A stretch of DNA of 64,000 nucleotides from Euleptes europaea (taxonomy: Eukaryota > Chordata > Lepidosauria > Squamata > Sphaerodactylidae): the NCBI RefSeq assembly GCF_029931775.1, contig NW_026612051.1:310001-374000 (forward strand), written 5' to 3'. The translations under genes and the position numbers were made by a program. The notes beneath the pieces are model-generated. The model made no database searches. It saw nothing but the letters and a program-made list of their open reading frames with translations, and was not told where the DNA came from. Of this stretch, positions 11,335 through 23,368 are shown piece after piece (the first letter of the stretch is position 1; each line of letters begins with the position of its first letter).

Positions 11335-13749
11335 CTGAACTACGATCAGATCCCCACAATTCAAATTTGAATCATCAGAAGCTTCGACAGGATCACTGGT
11401 CAACTGATTTTTCAGAGTATTGAAATAATTTGCCTTAGAAGTGTTGAAATGGCTTTTCCTAGAGTCTGTGGTGTGAGAAAGTTCTTGGCAATAAGAGTGA
11501 AGAAATGCTCGGACCCCTTCGATCCCCACAAACTGGGAAACAGGGACTCCACTGAAATTCATACTTCCAGAAGCACACAACTGAGAATTCCTCCATCTGT
11601 GAAGTCTGAGTGCCAGCAGCACAAGAAGGAAAGTGAAAAACAAGCAGGAGACAAAAGCCACAGCAACCACCAGGTAGAAGGTGAGGTCCGACTGAGGGTC
11701 TACAGGAACTGAGATGCTGATAATATCAGAGAGGCTTTCAGGAATGCTGTCGGCCAGCACCACAGTGACCGTGACGGAGGCAGAGAGAGGGGGCTGCCCA
11801 TTGTCCTTCACTAAAACCACCAGGCTTTGCTTGAGAGCATCCTTGTCCAGAAAGAAACGAGCTGTCCTGATCTCTCCAGTGTGGAGTCCTATGGTGAAGA
11901 GCCCTGGCTCTGTGGCCTTCAGTAGCTGATAGGAGAGCCAGGCGTTCTGGCCAGAGTCTGCATCCACTGCCACCACCTTAGTGACCAGATATCCAGGCTC
12001 AGAGGAGCGAGGGGCGAGCTCTATCCCAGTGGAGCCATCAGTGGGAAGGGAAGGGTACAAGACTTCTGGGGTATTATCATTTTGATCCAGGATGAAGAGA
12101 GTCACTGAGACATTGGAGCTGAGTGGTGGGGAGCCACCATCTTGGGCCTTGACCAGGAAGTTAATTTCTTGAAATTCTTCATAATCAAAGGAACTCAAGG
12201 CATAAATAATCCCAGTTTCAGAATTAATGGAGAGGAAGGAAGAGAAAGGGAAATCACCCACTTGACCTTTTATAATAGAATACTTTATTCTGGAGTTCTC
12301 TTCCCAGTCTGGATCATTTGCCTTGAGTGAGAAGATAGAAGCACCTCTTTGGTTATTCTCCATGAGGTAGGAAATGTAGGATGGTTGCGGGAAGAGGGGA
12401 GGGTTGTCATTTGTGTCTAAAATTTGGAGTGGAATGATAATGGAAGTAGAAAGGGAGGGTGTCCCATGGTCTATGGCTGTGACTGTGATGTTATAGTCTT
12501 TCATCTGTTCTCTGTCAAGGGTATCAACTGTCACCAAACTGTAAAAGTTATCAATGGATTTTTTCAGCTGAAAAGGCAGAATTTGGGAAATTAAACATGT
12601 GACTTCACCATTAATTCCTGAATCTCGATCTTCTACATTTAAAATAGCAATAACAGTTCCAGTTGGTGAGTTCTCATTGATGGTGTTTGAGTGGAAGGAA
12701 ACTGCTAATTCAGGGGCATTATCATTCAGATCTGTAACTGTGATCTCAACCTTTGCCCTGTCAGATAGTCCTCCAAAGTCCTCAGCATGTACTTCAAATT
12801 CATAAAAGGACAATACCTCAAAGTCAATGTCCCCCATGACTGTTATCATGCCAGTTGTTGAGTTTAAAAGAAACATCTGCGAGTCATTCTTGGTGGCTTT
12901 TTTGAAGAAGTATTTTAGCTCTCCATTGATTCCTTCATCCAGATCGACAGCTCTAATTCTACAGATCGTGGACCCTTTAGGAATATTCTCTTCAATGGCC
13001 ACTGCATAGAGTAGTTGACTGAAGACTGGTGCATTGTCATTCACATCTAAAACAATTATTTTGATTTCAGCTGTGCCAGTCCTGACTGGATCACCTCCAT
13101 CAGTAGCTGTGAGGATTAGTTCATACATTGATTGCTCTTCCCTGTCGAGCATTTTTTCCAGCACCAACTCCACGTGCTTGGCACCATTTTCTCCCATTTT
13201 CACACCCAGAGAAAAATGGCTACTGCCTGTGAGCTGGTAACTCTGCACAGAATTCATGCCAAGATCTTGATCTTGAGCTTCAGGTAGAGGAAACCGAGAG
13301 CCCTGGATAGCTATCTCATTGACTTTCACTTCATGTTCCCCTGGAGGGAAGTGAGGGGCATTGTCATTTATATCTGTAATTTCCACTTCAACTCTATACA
13401 ATTTTCTTTTACTCTCAACAATAACCTGAAAATGTAAGATGCACTTCTCTGCTTGTCCACAGATTGCCTCTCTGTCTATTCTCTCAGAGGTCTGTAAATG
13501 ACCATTGTTGGCATTCAAAGAAAAATACTGAACCTTACCTATAGTGGCTACAATGCGGAGTCCATGATCTGAAAGTTGTTTCCCTTCTGTTCCCAGATCC
13601 TTTGCAATATTCCCCACAAAAGATCCTTTCTGCATCTCTTCTGGAATGGAGTAGTGGATCTGTGCAGAAGCTGCATTCCAAAAATACACCATAATAAGGC
13701 ACTGCAGAATCCTCTCTTTATAGCTTCTTATCCTCTGTTTGTCTTCCAT
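11335..13749 (-). CDS. PCDHGA: Protocadherin gamma-A variable exon (A-w5)
   Basis: A complete gamma-A exon of 805 codons. It starts at the ATG at 13749 (MEDKQRIRS; A at -3, G at +4); the frame is open a little further upstream but without another ATG. The signal segment is CLIMVYFWNAASA, and mature EC1 begins QIHYSIPEEM with the CX5C loop CGQAEKC. DINDN, DVNDN, DLNDN, DTNDN and DQNDN mark the ends of EC1-EC5. EC6, a membrane segment (FYLVVAVAFV to LALRLHRWR) and a variable cytoplasmic part with TDSRKSHFNTSKANY follow. The exon ends in phase 0 at CAG (11337-11335) with a slightly weaker donor, GTGAGA. EC2-EC3 are closest to A-w1, about 50 kb away, whereas the signal peptide is closest to A-w6. 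The product should be a neuronal homophilic adhesion receptor once joined to the constant exons. Confidence 0.95.
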
Positions 13750-13910
13750 GCTCCAGCAGATCAGTGAGTCCCAGTTCTGGTTCAAAAGATCTTACTTCCC
13801 CCCCTAAGAACAATGTACACTTCTTATGGCAGGAGTCCTCTTCTTCTCTCAGATATTTTGTATGTAGGAACGGCAACACTGTACTGACATGGCTATCTAA
13901 TTTTTTCGTT

Positions 13911-13935
13911 ATTGGTAAACAGTGACACCAAGGGG
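13911..13935 (-). promoter_or_regulatory. Conserved promoter element (CSE) of A-w5
   Basis: Minus strand TTGGTGTCACTGTTTACCAA, 162 bp upstream of the ATG at 13749. The core is CACT, and TTTACC replaces the TTCACC of the other gamma-A copies. Confidence 0.78.
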
Positions 13936-15976
13936 CTCAACCAAAAACAGCATCTGTTGATTTTGGAAAATTGAAGACATGTTTTCCATACCTTTTTTTC
14001 CATACAAAATGATAAAAGAGCCGAACAATTTTACTGGGAGGCGAGGTCTCTGAATACATTGCTGCTCAAATTTCAACTCCTTTTTGTCTTATTCCTATGG
14101 CTATGTAAATAAAAAGTATGGCAGTAAACCTTATGTATGTTTACCCATCTTCTCTCCACAAGAGAAAGTCACTGATTGAACAGTTAGGTGGCTATTTATT
14201 CTAGTCAAATGCTGTTTCTCTTTTTAAATAATTAAGTTTATTAGAATGTATGAAATAATATAAGTATGTTTTTTTTCCTTGGTTACCAGTTAAATATTCT
14301 TCATAATATTACTTATAACATTAAATAACCAAGTTTATAAGAAAGTAAACCTGCATACATAATAATTGATATGCAATTCAAAAATAACTTTCCAGAATGA
14401 CTGAGGTTGCTGAGGTGCCAAGGCTACGCATATTGTTTCCATAAGGAAAGGACTCCATGTATTTAAAAATTATTTGCTGCATTTGTATCCTGTGCATCCT
14501 CCAAGGAGCTCAGAGTGGCCTGCATGGATCTCCCTTCCTCCCTTTTATATTCTCACAACAACCCTGTGAGGTAGGTGGTTTGTAACAACTGGAGGCAGCA
14601 TCAAGTGTAGCGATGGGGGAACAGCTGAGGCGCAGCAGTATTTATTTAATCATTTATTTATTTAACCATTTAGCAGAGATTATGTTGGTTTCCATTCATT
14701 TTGGTTGCTGGCTACACCATTCTGTGTCCCTGTATAGGGGGTGGGTGTTGGATGGGGCTAGTCATATCGATGGCATATAAGTCCACAGGAAAGGCCCTCA
14801 CAGCGGATATGCCTGCTGGTGGCTAAGTAGTGGCAGTGGCTGTGTCTTCCAGAAGTTGGGGTGTTCAAAATTCCATGCAGCCACACTGCGCTCACCTGCT
14901 GGCCCTCTGAAATGCCCCACGACCCAAGCTTCATTGGTCAGAGGAGCTCAGAAGTCATACACTGAGGTTAACCAAACCAGGCTATTTCCAAATCTTCAGT
15001 CACCAATTAGTTCTTTATCGTCATTAGAGAATCCAATGCAGTTTTAAAATAGTATTACCAGAGAGATACAAAAGAAATCAGTTTTCTGTTTTAATGTACA
15101 AGCTACACATTATACACAGCGGAGACAAGCCTGACAGATTTCATACTTCTCATGTAGGTCACTGTTGGGGCTAGACCACACATGCACTATAATGAGATGG
15201 CAGAGTCCTGAGGTAATAGAGTGGAGGCAGCATTTCATACGGCAGGTGGGATGCCTGAAAGTGGAACACCTGTCAAGCAGGCAAAAATTTGGGCTAGAAC
15301 ATTTCTCTTGTTCGAAAGAAGGGAAAATGACAGGGTTAAGAAAACAAAGGTAGGTCCACCATGCTTTCACACCAAATGCCACTTATTGAGATTTGTATAA
15401 TGTTGGCCTCATAATGCTCTCCAAACGAATATCTTATTCCCATTCATAAAAGGAAAAGTGAGGGTAAAGAGATTTGCCTGAAGACAGTTAACTAGTCTGT
15501 CAAATGCAACATAGGTCCCCACACTATCAATATTTATAAAGAAGAATGTTGGCAGCTATATTGTCTCATGATACCCACCCACCCCCCGGTGATGAGAGAG
15601 GATGAGCTGTTGAAATCTGTTCTTCTGCACAACCATGAAAGGCCTACAAAAGCTGTACGCACCAGCATCAATTGTCATTTCCCTCAATTTCATCCATTTG
15701 GCTGCTGAAGTAAGAAGAACAAGAATATCTTAGACTCGGGTGGGATTGGTCCCTTAATTATCAACAGTCTGCTGTCCTGGGGAGCCACTTGTGGCCAGGA
15801 ACACACCATGGAGGCTGATCAGCTGGACTTAGCCAGGAGGTGGCAATAAATGACCCTACCTTCATCATCATCACTGCCTCTGACTGGATCTGAGCTGAGC
15901 AGCCTCAGCTGTAATAGCTCAGCTCATTCTGGGCCATATTAAAGGCCCAATCCATCCTCTGCTTATTGGCAGTAGT
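13936..15976. other. Intergenic DNA between A-w5 and B-w3, mostly unrecognised
   Basis: The stretch 14453-14590 (ctccaaggagctcagagtgg, then acaaccctgtgaggtaggtg) looks like a degraded tail of a LINE or SINE common in squamates. The remainder shows no exon or clear repeat. Confidence 0.45.
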
Positions 15977-16185
15977 TAGGGTTGCCAGGTCCCTCTTCGC
16001 CACTGGCGGGAAATTTTGGGGGTGGAGCCTGAGGAGGGCGGGGTTTGGGAGGGGAGGGACTTCAATGCCACAGAGTTCAATTGCCAAAGCGGCCATTTTT
16101 CTCCAGGTGATCTGATCTCTATCGGCTGGAGATCAGTTGAATTAGCAGGAGATCTCCTGCTACTACCTGGCAGTTGGCAACGCTA
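15977..16185 (+). mobile_element. hAT-like MITE with TAGGGTTGCC termini
   Basis: A 209-bp element beginning TAGGGTTGCCAGG and ending GTTGGCAACGCTA. Flanking octamers gcagtagt (15969-15976) and ccagtagt (16186-16193) match at 7 of 8 positions, as expected of an old 8-bp duplication. Relatives lie at 23161, 28994 and 48619, and fragments at 10588 and 16405. No coding capacity. Confidence 0.8.
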
Positions 16186-16404
16186 CCAGTAGTACAATCT
16201 TGTGCAAAGTTCCCATTTATGCCAATGGTCTAAGACTAGAGTAACTCAATATAGGATTGTTTTGCAATATATTCAAAGTTTGGTGTTTCTTTTTTAAGCT
16301 CCTAAAAGGCAGAATATCAAAATAACTACATAATTCAACTACAAAGAAAAATGAAATGTCTCTCACTTAAAATACACATACTTTCCATAACCCTACACCT
16401 CCCG

Positions 16405-16522
16405 GGTGTAAACCAGAAGTGACATGATTGCATTGGTGGGGCTGCGCATGCAGGATCCCTGCCCCAGCTCCGCCCCACAAACCTCCTGCTGGAAGAGAGG
16501 GGGAACCTGGCAACCCTACTAC
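16405..16522 (-). mobile_element. Fragment related to the TAGGGTTGCC MITE
   Basis: GC-rich stretch ending aacctggcaacccta, the same terminus as the element at 15977. The other end is not recognisable. Confidence 0.5.
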
Positions 16523-17049
16523 CCTTGGAAGAGTATGCAAGGAAGTGGTGAGATGAGATCTTTTGAATACATGAGAGGGTTTGCAAATGCTTGAGGAAGG
16601 ATAGAAAAAAGACATAAAAGTGGGCTGCTCACACCAGAACTACTCAAATAAGGCTTAGCCTTATTTTCAGTGCAAAGGAGTCATCCCCTTAACCCATAAA
16701 AGTACATGTACTAATCTTTCACTTTCATTTTTGAAAGCATCATCATGATCAGCCACCAGTCACTGTCAGTCTCCAACATACACTTTATGCTTGCCAGATT
16801 GGCTATTTTGCCTTTAATTCAGACAGTGCAGCAAGTGGTGACTGATGGGAGTCCCACATCCTTCCTGACTACGGCTTTGAGAAGCCGTGCAGGAGACACA
16901 TCATTGTGTAGAGACGTAGCTACTGACCAGCTGGCAATGTCCTCTGTGCAAGCAGGCATTAATATCAGCTCCAGTGTTGCTTGGCCATCAACATCTGCAC
17001 ACCTACACAGTGCAGACTTGGCAGTGCTGTCTCACAACATCTACCAATA
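16523..17049. other. Intergenic DNA, nothing recognised
   Basis: A 101-codon open frame on the plus strand (16745-17050) has no recognisable domain, no sister copy in the window and no promoter element. I do not call it a gene. Confidence 0.4.
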
Positions 17050-17700
17050 AGGACATCTATTGCCTTAATTAATTAAGACTTCTACTCTGCCCTCAATCCC
17101 TGGTCGAAGCTAGGCTCAGGGCGGCTAACAACATGCTATCAAGTAGAATAAAACCATAAAGTACAATAAAAACATACAATACAATACCCTGTAAAAACAT
17201 CAGTAAAAAATAAACTTGATTAATTACAAATAGAGGTCGCTATGGACCTGGAAGGTAGCCAGGACTTCAAATGATGGTTAAACAGAATACAGCACCCCCC
17301 ACAAATGACTGGACCAATATAAGGCCCAAAGAGGGGGGGGAGCAGGGAGGCCAGCACTGATGGAAAATCATAGCTGTCCTCAACTATAGGCCATTTTAAA
17401 GGCCCTGCGGAACTCCTTAACGTCCCGCAGGACCCTGATTTCATTAGGCAGTTCCACCAGGCTGGGGCCAGGGCCAAGAAAGCCCTGGCCATAGTTGAGA
17501 ACAGCCAAACACTCTTTGGGCTGGGGACCACCAGTAGGGTGTTATTGGCAGGGTGTAATGCCCTCCGGAGAGTATACCATGAGGGGCGATCCTGCAGATA
17601 CAAAGATCCCAGACCATGCAAGGCTTTAAAGGTTAAAACCAGCACCTTGAACCTGATCTGGTGTTCCAGCTGAAGACAGTGCAGATGGCGGAGCACTGGC
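17050..17700 (-). mobile_element. LINE 3' end (L2/CR1-like), degraded
   Basis: On the minus strand a frame from 17696 to 17220 encodes IRFKVLVLTFKALHGLG and later WNCLMK, the usual carboxy end of L2- or CR1-like LINE polymerases (compare FKxLxLxFKALHGLxPxYL). It is followed by a tail with gagcctagcttcgacc and an A/T-rich end at 17050. The 5' part is missing. Confidence 0.7.
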
Positions 17701-18544
17701 TGGATTTGGGCCCTCGGTTACTGCTCAGCAACAGCAACCACTGCCCTGGCTGCATCAGCTGAATTAAAGTCACAAAGATTCTAGTACACTGGAAACCCTA
17801 GCTATTCTTAATGAAACTAAAGACAGCCGGCAAATTATGCCCTGTAAAGATTATGAAAGAAACTAATGGTTTAGCTGTATCTTCTCTAATAACAATTAAA
17901 ACAAGCCATTAGCTAAAACTGTCTTACTTTATAAGCACAAGTCCCAACGTGTAAGTACAAAACAGACATCATAATATTTTAGATCAAACCTATTGATCAA
18001 CAGGTACATTAAAAACCAGCTCTATTGGCCTTTCTTTACACCACAAAATCACACACACAGACATACTTGATTATTTTTATCATCTTGATTTCCCCAACCT
18101 TGAGTTGATACTGCAACGGTTAGTTGTTCCAAAAATCCATGTGCTCTGCCTGTTTAACAGAACCAGGTTCACTCCCATTTGAATGCCAACATCCTAATGG
18201 TGAACTACAATTAACTAGAATTTAGGATTCACAATTGTTGGGACCAGCCCTTCTGAATTCATTCATAGCACATTGACAGGAGCAAAGGAATTCGCAAAAT
18301 AATAAGTTCTAATACACTAGTGATTTCACAACTTCCCTTCATTAGATCACCAGAATCAAATGAAAGTAATGAGATGATTTGTCTCTGACAATGTGCCCAT
18401 AATTACCAAGGTATTAGGTATGTTAGTGATTCAGAATCATGCTTACATGAGGAAGTCCTCTCTGGAGATCAACAATCGTAACAAAATAATACATTCAAAT
18501 GACCCACATCTATTAATTTGATCATGATGTAAAATAACCACAGA
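17701..18544. other. Intronic DNA downstream of B-w3, nothing recognised
   Basis: AT-rich, without an exon or clear repeat. Confidence 0.5.
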
Positions 18545-18550
18545 ACTTAC

Positions 18551-21001
18551 CTTGTCCACATTTTCCAAATCAGTGTCCACGTTGTTTTCTGTCTTCAACA
18601 TCAGTGAAGCATCACATTTGACATTGCAAAGGATATTCTCTGCTATTTGGACACTGGGCTGCAGGAAAGTTAACTCGTTTCTCCTAGATTCCGAAGATAA
18701 GCAGACCTGGTAAGAATACGGCAAAGTCCCATCCTCATAATTGGGAGGGAAAATGGTGCCAGTCCTCACATCAGGAATAAAGCACTGAAGGAAGGTGGGG
18801 TTTCTTGACCGTCCGAGTTTCATCATTATGGTCAGTGTTACTGTCACAAGGAATAAGAAAGACACCAAGGCCAAGGCCAGAACCAAATAAAACTGGAGAT
18901 CAGACTGAGAGTCTGAGTCACTGGGTTGGGTGTTCATTTCTGGAAGTGCCTCCTGGAAGTTCTCAGCAAAGACGAGATTCAGAGTCACAGTTGCTGAGAG
19001 AGGAAACTGCCCGTTATCCTTCACCATAATGACCAGCTTCTGCTTTGCAGCTTCCCTTTCCAGTAATGTTCGGGCTGTTTTGATCTCTCCTGTGTGGGAC
19101 CCAATGGTGAAAAGAGAGGGCTCCGTGGCCTGCAGCAGGTGGAAAGAGAGCCAGGCATTGTGTCCAGAGTCAGCATCCACTGCCACCACTTTGGTCACCA
19201 GATAACCTGATTCAGCTGACCAAGGCACCATCTCAAACAAAGATGAACTTTCAATTCCTTGGGAAGGATAGAGGATCTGCGGAACATTATCATTCCTATC
19301 CAGGATACACACTCTCACTGTGGTGCTGCTATTGAGCGATGGGGAGCCTCCATCTTGGGCCTGAACTTGAATTTGAAACTCCCGGAATTGCTCATAGTCA
19401 AAGGAGCGCTGCGCATAAATGGTGCCAGTCTCAGAATTAATAGATAGGTAGGAGGAGAGGGGCAGGTCTTCAATATTGCTTTTGAGGATGGAGTAAGTGA
19501 TTTGTGCATTGCGATCCTCATCTGGGTCAGAGGCCTTGACACTGAAAATGGACGCTCCGGATGGGTTGTTCTCTAGCACATAGGAAGTATAGGAAGACTT
19601 TTCAAAGGCTGGAGGGTTATCATTGATATCTGAGATCTGTAGGGAGATGGTTTTGTATGTGGAGAGAGGAGGGATCCCCTTGTCTGTGGCTGTGATTGTA
19701 ATATTATACTCTGGGATATTTTCTCTGTCAAGGTAACTATCTGTGAGGAGCTTGAAGTAATTATCTGACGATGATACTATCTGGAAAGGTACAAGGTCTC
19801 TGAGATGGCAAGTGACTTCCCCATTGTCCCCAGAATCTGGGTCATGAACTTTGAGCAAAGCAATAACAGTTCCAGGCATGGAGTCCTCAGAAATTGGAGT
19901 GGATACGGAAGCAGGAACTACTTCTGGAGAATTGTCATTCACATCTAAAACCTCTATCTCCACTTTACAATGTGTCACTAAACCACCCCCATCGCTTGCC
20001 TGTATTATCATCACATAACTTTGTTTTTCCTCATAATCGACCATCTCCTTAAGTGTAATTGTTCCATCATTGGGATTCAGGCTGAATTTCTGCCTGGCAC
20101 TTTCTGGGATTTTGTAGAAAGAATAAATGATTTCAGCATTTGATCCTTCATCACTGTCAGATGCTTTAACTTGCAGCACAGAAGTTCCTCTGGGTGCATT
20201 CTCTTTCAAACTTATCTTATAGACCTCCTGGGTAAAAATAGGCGTATTGTCATTAACATCAAGAACAGTTACCAATATATTGGTGGTCCCAATTTTTGCA
20301 GGTTCTCCTCCATCTAGAGCTGTAAGGACCAAGTGGAGTGTGTGCTCCTTTTCCCTGTCCAGTTGTTTCAGCAATATTAAGTCTGCATATTTATCACCAT
20401 CTTCACTTTCTTTAATGTCTAGTTTGAAATAAGGAGTTGAGCTCAACTGGTAAGTCTGGAGGGAGTTCATCCCAATGTCTTCATCTTCAGCATTTCCCAG
20501 GGAAAACCGAGCTCCAGGGAAGTTCGATTCACTCACTTTGAGTCTGATATTATCATCTTGGAAATGGGGGGCATTATCGTTGATGTCTTTGATAAAAACT
20601 TGGATGTGAATTACATTCAAAGGATTATGCACAACTGCTTCTAATTTTAAGACACAAGAGGGTGATTTCCCACATATTTCTTCCCGGTCTATCCTGCCAT
20701 TCACATACAGATTGCCATTTTGTTCATTAAGAGTGAAATATTGCTTTTCTGAAGAGATACCAAGCTTGCGTTTTGATAGCTCTTTGGCATCCAATCCCAA
20801 ATCTTTGGGAAGATTTCCCACAAAAAATCCCTTTTCTGTTTCCTCCAGAACTGAATATTGAACCTGCTCAGATTTCACACAACAGAAGAAAGACAAGAAT
20901 ATGAACAGAAACAGTACCTTCCTCTGGACCTCCTTTGCATGTCTCACCACTCTCATTCTCAGAACTGCCTTTCCAGACTCTAGTGTTCGCAAGCATTCCA
21001 T
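18551..21001 (-). CDS. PCDHGB: Protocadherin gamma-B variable exon (B-w3)
   Basis: A complete gamma-B exon of 817 codons from the ATG at 21001 (MECLRTLESG); a second in-frame ATG at 20956 (MRVVRHAKE) aligns with the B-w2 and B-w4 starts. The hydrophobic signal segment is LFLFIFLSFFCCV, with likely cleavage before EQVQYSVLEE. EC1 carries CGKSPSC, and DINDN, DVNDN, DVNDN, DINDN and DRNDN close EC1-EC5. EC6, a membrane segment (FYLVLALALVSFLFLVTVT) and a gamma-B cytoplasmic part with PPNYEDGTLPYSYQVC follow. The exon ends in phase 0 at AAG with donor GTAAGT (18550-18545), unlike the ATG/GTGAGT end of B-w1 and B-w2, and its last 40 codons differ from theirs. A 467-bp part (19092-19558) is identical to B-w1, suggesting gene conversion. 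The product is a homophilic neuronal adhesion receptor. Confidence 0.95.
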
Positions 21002-21182
21002 CCCTTTTGCAGTAAGAAATTTGAAATGTAGTTCTTATTACCTGATGTTCCTGAGACACGAACAGGATTTCAATTCTGGAGGAGCTTTTAAAATAAAACT
21101 GTCTCTTTCCTCTCTCCTCTTCTGTATAAGAGATGGATAATACTGCAGGAGCCTCAACTGCTGAGCCGGTATTATTCCCATC

Positions 21183-21206
21183 TTGTCCAACAGCGACACT
21201 TTGAGG
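21183..21206 (-). promoter_or_regulatory. Conserved promoter element (CSE) of B-w3
   Basis: Minus strand AAGTGTCGCTGTTGGACAAG, about 180 bp upstream of the ATG at 21001. It keeps the CGCT core. An AT-rich box (TTTTATTTTAAAAG, about 21084-21097) lies between it and the start codon. Confidence 0.82.
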
Positions 21207-21449
21207 TCACTGGGACAACAGCACTTCTCTATTTTTTCTTCTTGGTATTTGTAGCATGTATTCCCTCCAGTGGACAAGGTTTCAAGATGTAGATTCATGC
21301 ATATATTAGAAATCGATCCACAGACTTATTTTTCTCAGTTCACTTTCATTCTATTTTAAAACACTTTGCCAGTATATTGGTTGCAATGCACAGAGTGGAA
21401 AACCTGTTTTTAAATGTCTTTCTAATGAATGGTGTTTCTATTAGGAATA

Positions 21450-21830
21450 CTTATTTATTTTATTTATTTAAAACATTTCTATGCTGCCTTTCCACCCAAA
21501 TAGCGTTTTTAAGGCAGTGGGCATCAAAAAATTAAAACATTTAAAATAAAGTATATATAAAATAATTCAATAAATACATATAAACACAAGTATAACCAAA
21601 ACTAGGGAGGAGTGCCAGTAACAGTTATTGGGGTATGCCAAACAAAACAAAAAAGTCTTCACCCCCTGGTAGAAGACAACAATATAGGTAGACAGATGAA
21701 TCTCCCTGGGGAGGAAGTTCCAAAGTTTTGGTGCCACAACCAAGAATGCCCTTTCTCAGGTTGTCATCTGTCTAGGCTCAGATGGCAAGGGCACCCGAAG
21801 CAGGGCCTCCAAAGATGACAGTGAGTATAT
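21450..21830 (-). mobile_element. LINE-derived fragment
   Basis: An A/T-rich tail (ttattttatttatttaaaac), then ggaggaagttccaaagtttt and aagaatgccctttctcagg, which resemble the 3' region of L2/CR1-like LINEs in minus orientation. Related wording recurs in the sister units near 38230 and 53530, so part of it predates the unit duplication. Confidence 0.5.
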
Positions 21831-22800
21831 AACACAAGGAGAGAAAATTAAAATTAATATACTCAGATCATAAGTACATGTGCCAGAAATACAGCTTGTG
21901 AGATTTGCTGTTTGATGAATGAGACAACCAGATTTTTCAACAGACAAATATCTCAGAAGATAAGTTTAATCTATACATTTAAGCAATATTATTTCTCAAA
22001 AAGATTTGGGATTTAAAGGAAGTAATTGTGACAGAGATCCTCTGAGATTCCTGCAGTGTGCGGAAGTGAGCCAAGGGGAGCAGGCTGTTCTTCCATCCTG
22101 TTCACACCCAAGCACACAGTAACTACCTGACACGCTGTGCAATCCTAAATGAAGAAATCAACTGTTGAGTTCAATGGAACATTTCCTATTAAATGTATAT
22201 ATTATACCATAACACACCATGAGCATCTCCCTGTTTTGTAACTTTTTTTTTGTTATGTAGTATTGGAAGCTGCCTCATTCTAAAAAATAAAAATTTTCAA
22301 TTGTAACCTCTATGTAATTTTATATACTTTTTAGCCAACCCCCCCAAACAGAAATAGTAAGTCCTTAATAGTTTGAAATAGTGAGTAGTTTGAATTTTTT
22401 TAAACATTAAGTTTGAAGTCCTGATGAGGGATAGGAAAAGTTTTGTTAAATTTAATAGGTAGAAGATAAGGCCAGAGAGAGAGAAATATATATATTCTCT
22501 AAGATCCAATTCACCAACTCCAAGTTTTTAAGGACATGAAAGAAAAGTCCCAGTAGTCTATTAAAAAACATGAAAGATTGTCACTACAAATAGGGGTGGA
22601 AAATATCTTGATGGGGAGACTCAGTGCTTAGGTTTTGCTTTACCTTTCAAGGTGTAACTTATCACCATCTTTAAAAAAATAAGTTCTATTTTGTTTGATT
22701 GAATGCATGTTTAAATGTTTAACCTGCTTCTCCAGAAAAGTAATCTGTGGACAAGGAGTTCCACATCCTTGGTTTCAAAACAGAAAAAGGCCCATATTGA

Positions 22801-23077
22801 GGCCTTTTATGCAGGGACGTTTCCCTGCGGTCACCCCCCCCAACTGCTTCGGGACTTCCTTTTGCTTATGCATGCATTTTATGTAGCTTGCCTCTCCCTG
22901 CGTGTTTTGCCCATGTTTTCCAGATGCTGTTTTAACTAGAATCTGGAAAATGTGGACACAACGTGGGTGGGAGAGCGAGGGGACTTCTGATGGGCAGAAA
23001 AGGCATGCATAAGCAAAAGGAAGCCCCGAAGCAGTTGGCGGGGGTGACTGCAAGGAAACGTCCCTGCATAAAAGACC
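22801..23077. mobile_element. Fold-back MITE with GGCCTTTTATGCAGGG termini
   Basis: A 277-bp element with long inverted arms of about 75-80 bp (left GGCCTTTTATGCAGGGACG, right arm its near complement) around a short unrelated centre. It is flanked by the trinucleotide TGA on both sides (22798-22800 and 23078-23080). It shares its outer 16 bp with the element at 37820. No coding capacity; superfamily not settled. Confidence 0.8.
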
Positions 23078-23160
23078 TGAATACCCATCCTTCTTAACTC
23101 TTCCACTGGGGGCACTCAGCATATGGCCCCTGAACACGAGCATAAGAGATGGTTCATGTT

Positions 23161-23368
23161 TACGTTGCCAACCTCCAGGTGGTGGCTGGAGATCTCCTGC
23201 TATTACAACTGATCTCCAGACGATAAAGATCAGTTCACCTAGAGAAAATGGCCACTTTGTCAACTGGACTCTATGCCATTGAAGTCCCTCCCCTCTCCAA
23301 ACATCACCCTCCCCAGACTTCGCCCCCAAAATCTCCATGTATTTCTCAACCCGGAGCTGGCAACCCTA
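23161..23368 (-). mobile_element. hAT-like MITE with TAGGGTTGCC termini
   Basis: Minus-oriented copy: TACGTTGCCAACCTCC at the left and GCTGGCAACCCTA at the right end. The flanking octamers match poorly, so it is an old or altered copy. No coding capacity. Confidence 0.75.

Noticed and set aside
16745-17050. 101-codon plus-strand frame as a gene
   Set aside because: No domain, no sister copy, no promoter element, and composition like the surrounding intergenic DNA.
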